The notes below the pieces were generated by a model. It ran no database searches, had not been told where the DNA came from, and worked only from the letters and a program-made list of their open reading frames with translations. Shown piece after piece: positions 6,421-8,456 of a DNA stretch of 8,456 nt (position 1 is the stretch's first letter; every line of letters starts with the position of its first letter). The DNA lies in NCBI GenBank assembly GCA_020429495.1, contig JAGQLJ010000095.1:1-8456 (forward strand), given 5' to 3'. Both the position numbers and the translations under genes were made by a program. The DNA comes from Candidatus Dojkabacteria bacterium. GTDB lineage: Bacteria; Patescibacteriota; Dojkabacteria; J137.

Positions 6421-6782
6421 TGCAAGGCTTTCGAAACATATTAGTTTGACAAAAATCTCACAAGCTAACTTTAGAAATATATAGAATAACTAATCATTTC
6501 CCTGCTTCTGAAAAATATGGTGTTACATCTCAAATAAGGCGATCATCCAGCTCTATTTGTGCAAACATTTCAGAAGGTTCTAATAGAAGAATAGATAAAG
6601 ATTTTTCAAGCTTTCTACAAATAGCATTTGGATCAGCCTGTGAAGTTCAGTATTTCCTTCTTTTATCAAAAGATTTGGGTTTTATATCAAAAAATGATTG
6701 GGTGAGACTTGATTACGCAATAAATACTATACAGAAAATGCTGAGTGGTTTTATAAAAAAGCTAGCGGCAAGTAGCACGTAG
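6420..6782 (+). pseudogene. Four-helix-bundle (23S rRNA IVS-type) protein, broken by TGA
   Basis: Read through one stop, this 120-codon frame gives a complete four-helix-bundle protein of the family first seen in 23S rRNA intervening sequences and common as stand-alone genes in CPR genomes. Start ATG is 6420-6422 (MQGFRNILV). TGA at 6447-6449 replaces the conserved Trp of the usual VWQKSH motif. The frame then continues QKSHKLTLEIYRITNHFP, SEKYGVTSQIRRSSSSICAN, ISEG, DFSSFLQIAFGSACEV, YFLLLSKDLGFIS, and ends in TAG (6780-6782). A single TGG-to-TGA change explains the break. No good start follows the TGA in time to save the fold, and other Trp codons in the window are TGG, so TGA is not recoded as Trp. 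The function of the family is unclear. It lies convergent with the Lon-like gene, 7 bp away, between inverted heptad repeats. Confidence 0.8.
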
Positions 6783-6795
6783 CTAGTAGCTAACT
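6761..6795. repeat. Right CTAG heptad repeat, overlapping two gene ends
   Basis: Read on the minus strand it splits into five heptads: AGTTAGC, TACTAGC, TACGTGC, TACTTGC, CGCTAGC. It supplies the last codons of the broken four-helix-bundle gene and the stop codon of the Lon-like gene (6790-6792). Together with 6368-6388 it brackets the cassette in inverted orientation. Confidence 0.6.
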
Positions 6796-8022
6796 TACTA
6801 TCCCAATTTGCTCTGGAATAAATTCTCTAAAGTTTTGTTCATTTATTTGAACGCCAGTTGAATTTCCCTGAACAATCATTAATGCTACTTTTCTGGCTAA
6901 ATCTGTTAGAGTTCTTTCTAATTGCCTTACACCAGCATCAAATCCAAGTGGCCTAATAACTAATGGCCAAACATTATCGTCAAAAGATAGCTGCTGCTCC
7001 GTTAAACCTGTTGCCTTTCTTACTTTTGGCAAAAGATAATTTTTCGCAATCATAATTTTATCCTGATCTGTATAACTTCCAAATCTAATGATTTCTAATC
7101 TATCTATTAAAGCAGCTGAAATTCCACCTAGGTTGTTAGCTGTTGTTATAAATATTGCATTAGAAAGATTAATAGGATAATCAACATATTTATCCATAAA
7201 CGCAGAATTTTGTTCTGGATCTAAAATCTCAAGCAAAGCTGCCATAATGTCAGCTCTAAGTCCCGTTTGACTATTTACCTTATCAATTTCATCTAAAAGA
7301 ATCAGTGGATTCATTACATCAGTTCTTATCAATGATTTTATAATTTGACCTGGTTCGGCATCTATTTCTCCTCTAGATCTTCCTCTAAGTTCAACAACAC
7401 TCCCCAACCCCCCTAAAGAAACCCTAACAAACTGCCGTCCAAGAGCAGTTGCAATTGATTTAGCCATAGTAGTTTTACCAACACCCTGGATACCAACAAA
7501 ACATAATATTGGTGCATGAGAAGAACTACCCTGGAGTTTTTTCATCTCCGTTGTATCACTTTGTCCTGCTGCAGACTGTGTTTGACCTGCTTGCTTTTGT
7601 GCTTGAAGCTTTAAAACTGCCAAGTACTCTAAAATTCTGTCTTTAACTGGTTGCAACCCATAGTGATTAGCATCTAGAGATTTCTGAGCATTCCCTAAAT
7701 CTAGGTTGTCATTTGTTAATCTACCAAAAGGTATTTTTGTTACCCAGTTTATATACTCTGATATTGGTTCAAATTCTCTTGAGAATGCACCCTCTGTACT
7801 CATTTTCTGAAGCCTTAAAATCATACCTAATGATTTTTGTTTTAATTCATTCGGCATTTTTGAATCTGCAACCTTTTGCTCCAATATAATAATTTCATCT
7901 GCTAACGAAAGATTTGTTGGTGGTCGCATACCATTATCTTGATTCACTACAGGAACCTGTGTTGCTGGAGCCACTGACGGCTTAGGAACTGGTGGTTGTA
8001 CTTGATTTTCTTGTTGATTCAT
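6790..8022 (-). CDS. Lon-like AAA+ ATPase lacking the protease domain
   Basis: This 410-residue protein contains the Lon ATPase core without its peptidase. From the ATG at 8020-8022: a Pro/Gln-rich disordered start (about 1-40); a helical part resembling the end of the Lon N-domain (FEPISEYINWVTKIPFGRLT, LDANHYGLQPVKDRILEYLA); a Gln/Ser-rich insert (about 141-168); then the AAA+ module. That module has Walker A GIQGVGKTT (177-185), Walker B ILLDEID (241-247), sensor-1 TTAN (293-296), arginine finger in DRLE (Arg308) and sensor-2 GVRQLER (364-370). All ATPase residues are present, so it should hydrolyse ATP, perhaps as an unfoldase or remodeller. It ends where the Ser-Lys peptidase would begin, and the LAN substrate domain is also missing. 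A TTG at 8052 would add 10 residues, but the promoter position favours the ATG. The gene stands alone, with its own promoter after the L25 terminator. Confidence 0.85.
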   Translation of the reverse strand: MNQQENQVQPPVPKPSVAPATQVPVVNQDNGMRPPTNLSLADEIIILEQKVADSKMPNELKQKSLGMILRLQKMSTEGAFSREFEPISEYINWVTKIPFGRLTNDNLDLGNAQKSLDANHYGLQPVKDRILEYLAVLKLQAQKQAGQTQSAAGQSDTTEMKKLQGSSSHAPILCFVGIQGVGKTTMAKSIATALGRQFVRVSLGGLGSVVELRGRSRGEIDAEPGQIIKSLIRTDVMNPLILLDEIDKVNSQTGLRADIMAALLEILDPEQNSAFMDKYVDYPINLSNAIFITTANNLGGISAALIDRLEIIRFGSYTDQDKIMIAKNYLLPKVRKATGLTEQQLSFDDNVWPLVIRPLGFDAGVRQLERTLTDLARKVALMIVQGNSTGVQINEQNFREFIPEQIGIVS

Positions 8023-8031
8023 ATCTAAAGT

Positions 8032-8060
8032 ATTATGGTTGATTATCCACAAATTTACAA
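8032..8060 (-). promoter_or_regulatory. Promoter of the Lon-like gene
   Basis: On the minus strand a -35 TTGTAA (8055-8060), a 17-base spacer and a -10 CATAAT (8032-8037) precede the ATG at 8022 by 9 bases. The transcript would begin within a few bases of that ATG, so it would be leaderless or almost so. This argues against the upstream TTG (8050-8052), which lies upstream of the -10 box. Confidence 0.5.
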
Positions 8061-8070
8061 GTTAGCAACA

Positions 8071-8095
8071 AAAAGCCCACCTTACGGTGGGCTTT
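8071..8095 (-). terminator. Rho-independent terminator of the L25 gene
   Basis: A 10-bp perfect stem (AAAGCCCACC with GGTGGGCTTT) has a four-base loop, and on the minus strand it runs directly into TTTTTG. It lies 18 bp past the L25 stop and separates that gene from the Lon-like gene. This is the only textbook intrinsic terminator in the window. Confidence 0.9.
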
Positions 8096-8113
8096 AAATC
8101 TTTATATTAAAGA

Positions 8114-8456
8114 TTACTCTTCAGAACTTTCTTCTGACTCTCCTTCAGCTGCTTCGCCTTCTCCTTCTTCACCTTCTTCTCCCTCCTCACCTTCTGCCTC
8201 TTCTTCATCAAGTTCCTCTTCTTTCTGAGCTGTTGCAATATATGCAATTGATGATGATGGATCAACACCACTATCAAATTCTACTCCTTCTGGTAATTGA
8301 AGATCACTTAGTGAGATTGTATCACTAGCAGTTTCTAAACTATCAATAGAAATAGTAAAGCTTTCGGGTAGGTCTTTTGGTAGACAGTGAACTGCAACAG
8401 TTTCTGTTTGTTGAACCAAGAAACCAATCTTTTGCTTTACAGCTGGAGCTTCACCT
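8114..8456 (-). CDS. rplY: 50S ribosomal protein L25/CTC family, C-terminal part
   Basis: The frame is open to the right edge, so the 5' part of the gene, including its start, is outside the window; 113 residues are visible. They cover the C-terminal beta domain of the long CTC/TL5 form of L25, which binds 5S rRNA through its missing N-terminal domain. Diagnostic motifs are GEAPAVKQKIGFLVQQ, VHCLPKDLPESFTISID and LSDLQLPEGVEF. The last 35 residues are an extreme Glu/Gly/Ser tail, typical of this long form though particularly acidic here. The TTG at 8417-8419 is internal, not a start, because the conserved sequence continues upstream of it. A strong terminator follows. Confidence 0.93.
   Translation of the reverse strand, partial: GEAPAVKQKIGFLVQQTETVAVHCLPKDLPESFTISIDSLETASDTISLSDLQLPEGVEFDSGVDPSSSIAYIATAQKEEELDEEEAEGEEGEEGEEGEGEAAEGESEESSEE

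Noticed and set aside
6447..6449. UGA recoding (Gly as in Gracilibacteria/Absconditabacteria, or Trp)
   Set aside because: Every long gene reads through in the standard code without in-frame TGA, glycines are GGN and the Trp codons seen are TGG. A point change in one gene is simpler.

Overview
The window is AT-rich and compact. It looks like a member of the Candidate Phyla Radiation (Patescibacteria), possibly Microgenomates-like. The evidence is a PilM-like actin-fold protein paired with a membrane protein carrying a baseplate-J-like domain, a protease-less Lon-type ATPase, a stray four-helix-bundle (23S IVS-type) gene, and no recognisable Shine-Dalgarno sequence ahead of any visible start. 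The phylum assignment is inferred from gene families, not from a marker-gene search. The code looks standard: glycine and tryptophan are encoded normally throughout, and stops are TAA or TAG.

Layout: 1-66 holds two perfect REP-like palindromes behind groL. 75-2189 is a minus-strand groS-groL chaperonin operon. It has a clear extended -10 promoter and a CIRCE-like HrcA operator whose two arms carry the same symmetric base change. A 105-bp AT-only-like spacer made of 15 degenerate heptads separates groS from groL. 2223-5512 is a second minus-strand operon: a PilM-like ATPase followed 2 bp later by a 691-aa single-pass membrane protein. They probably form the cytoplasmic ATPase and inner-membrane scaffold of an envelope or type IV pilus-like machine. 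The PilM-like frame is interrupted by a TAA at codon 9 and has no good restart before the conserved phosphate-1 motif.

5513-5771 is a divergent intergenic region with a good promoter and a 20-bp inverted repeat. It precedes a plus-strand gene (5772-6353) that appears to fuse a nucleoside 2-deoxyribosyltransferase-like domain to a ribbon-helix-helix DNA-binding domain, which suggests a ligand-responsive, possibly self-regulating repressor.

6368-6795 is a cassette-like block: a four-helix-bundle gene killed by a TGA at its conserved Trp codon, bracketed by CTAG-rich heptad repeats in inverted orientation. It abuts the 3' end of a minus-strand Lon-like AAA+ gene (6790-8022) that lacks the LAN head and the peptidase domain. 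A textbook terminator (8071-8095) separates this gene from the 3' part of the ribosomal protein L25/CTC gene, which runs off the right edge.
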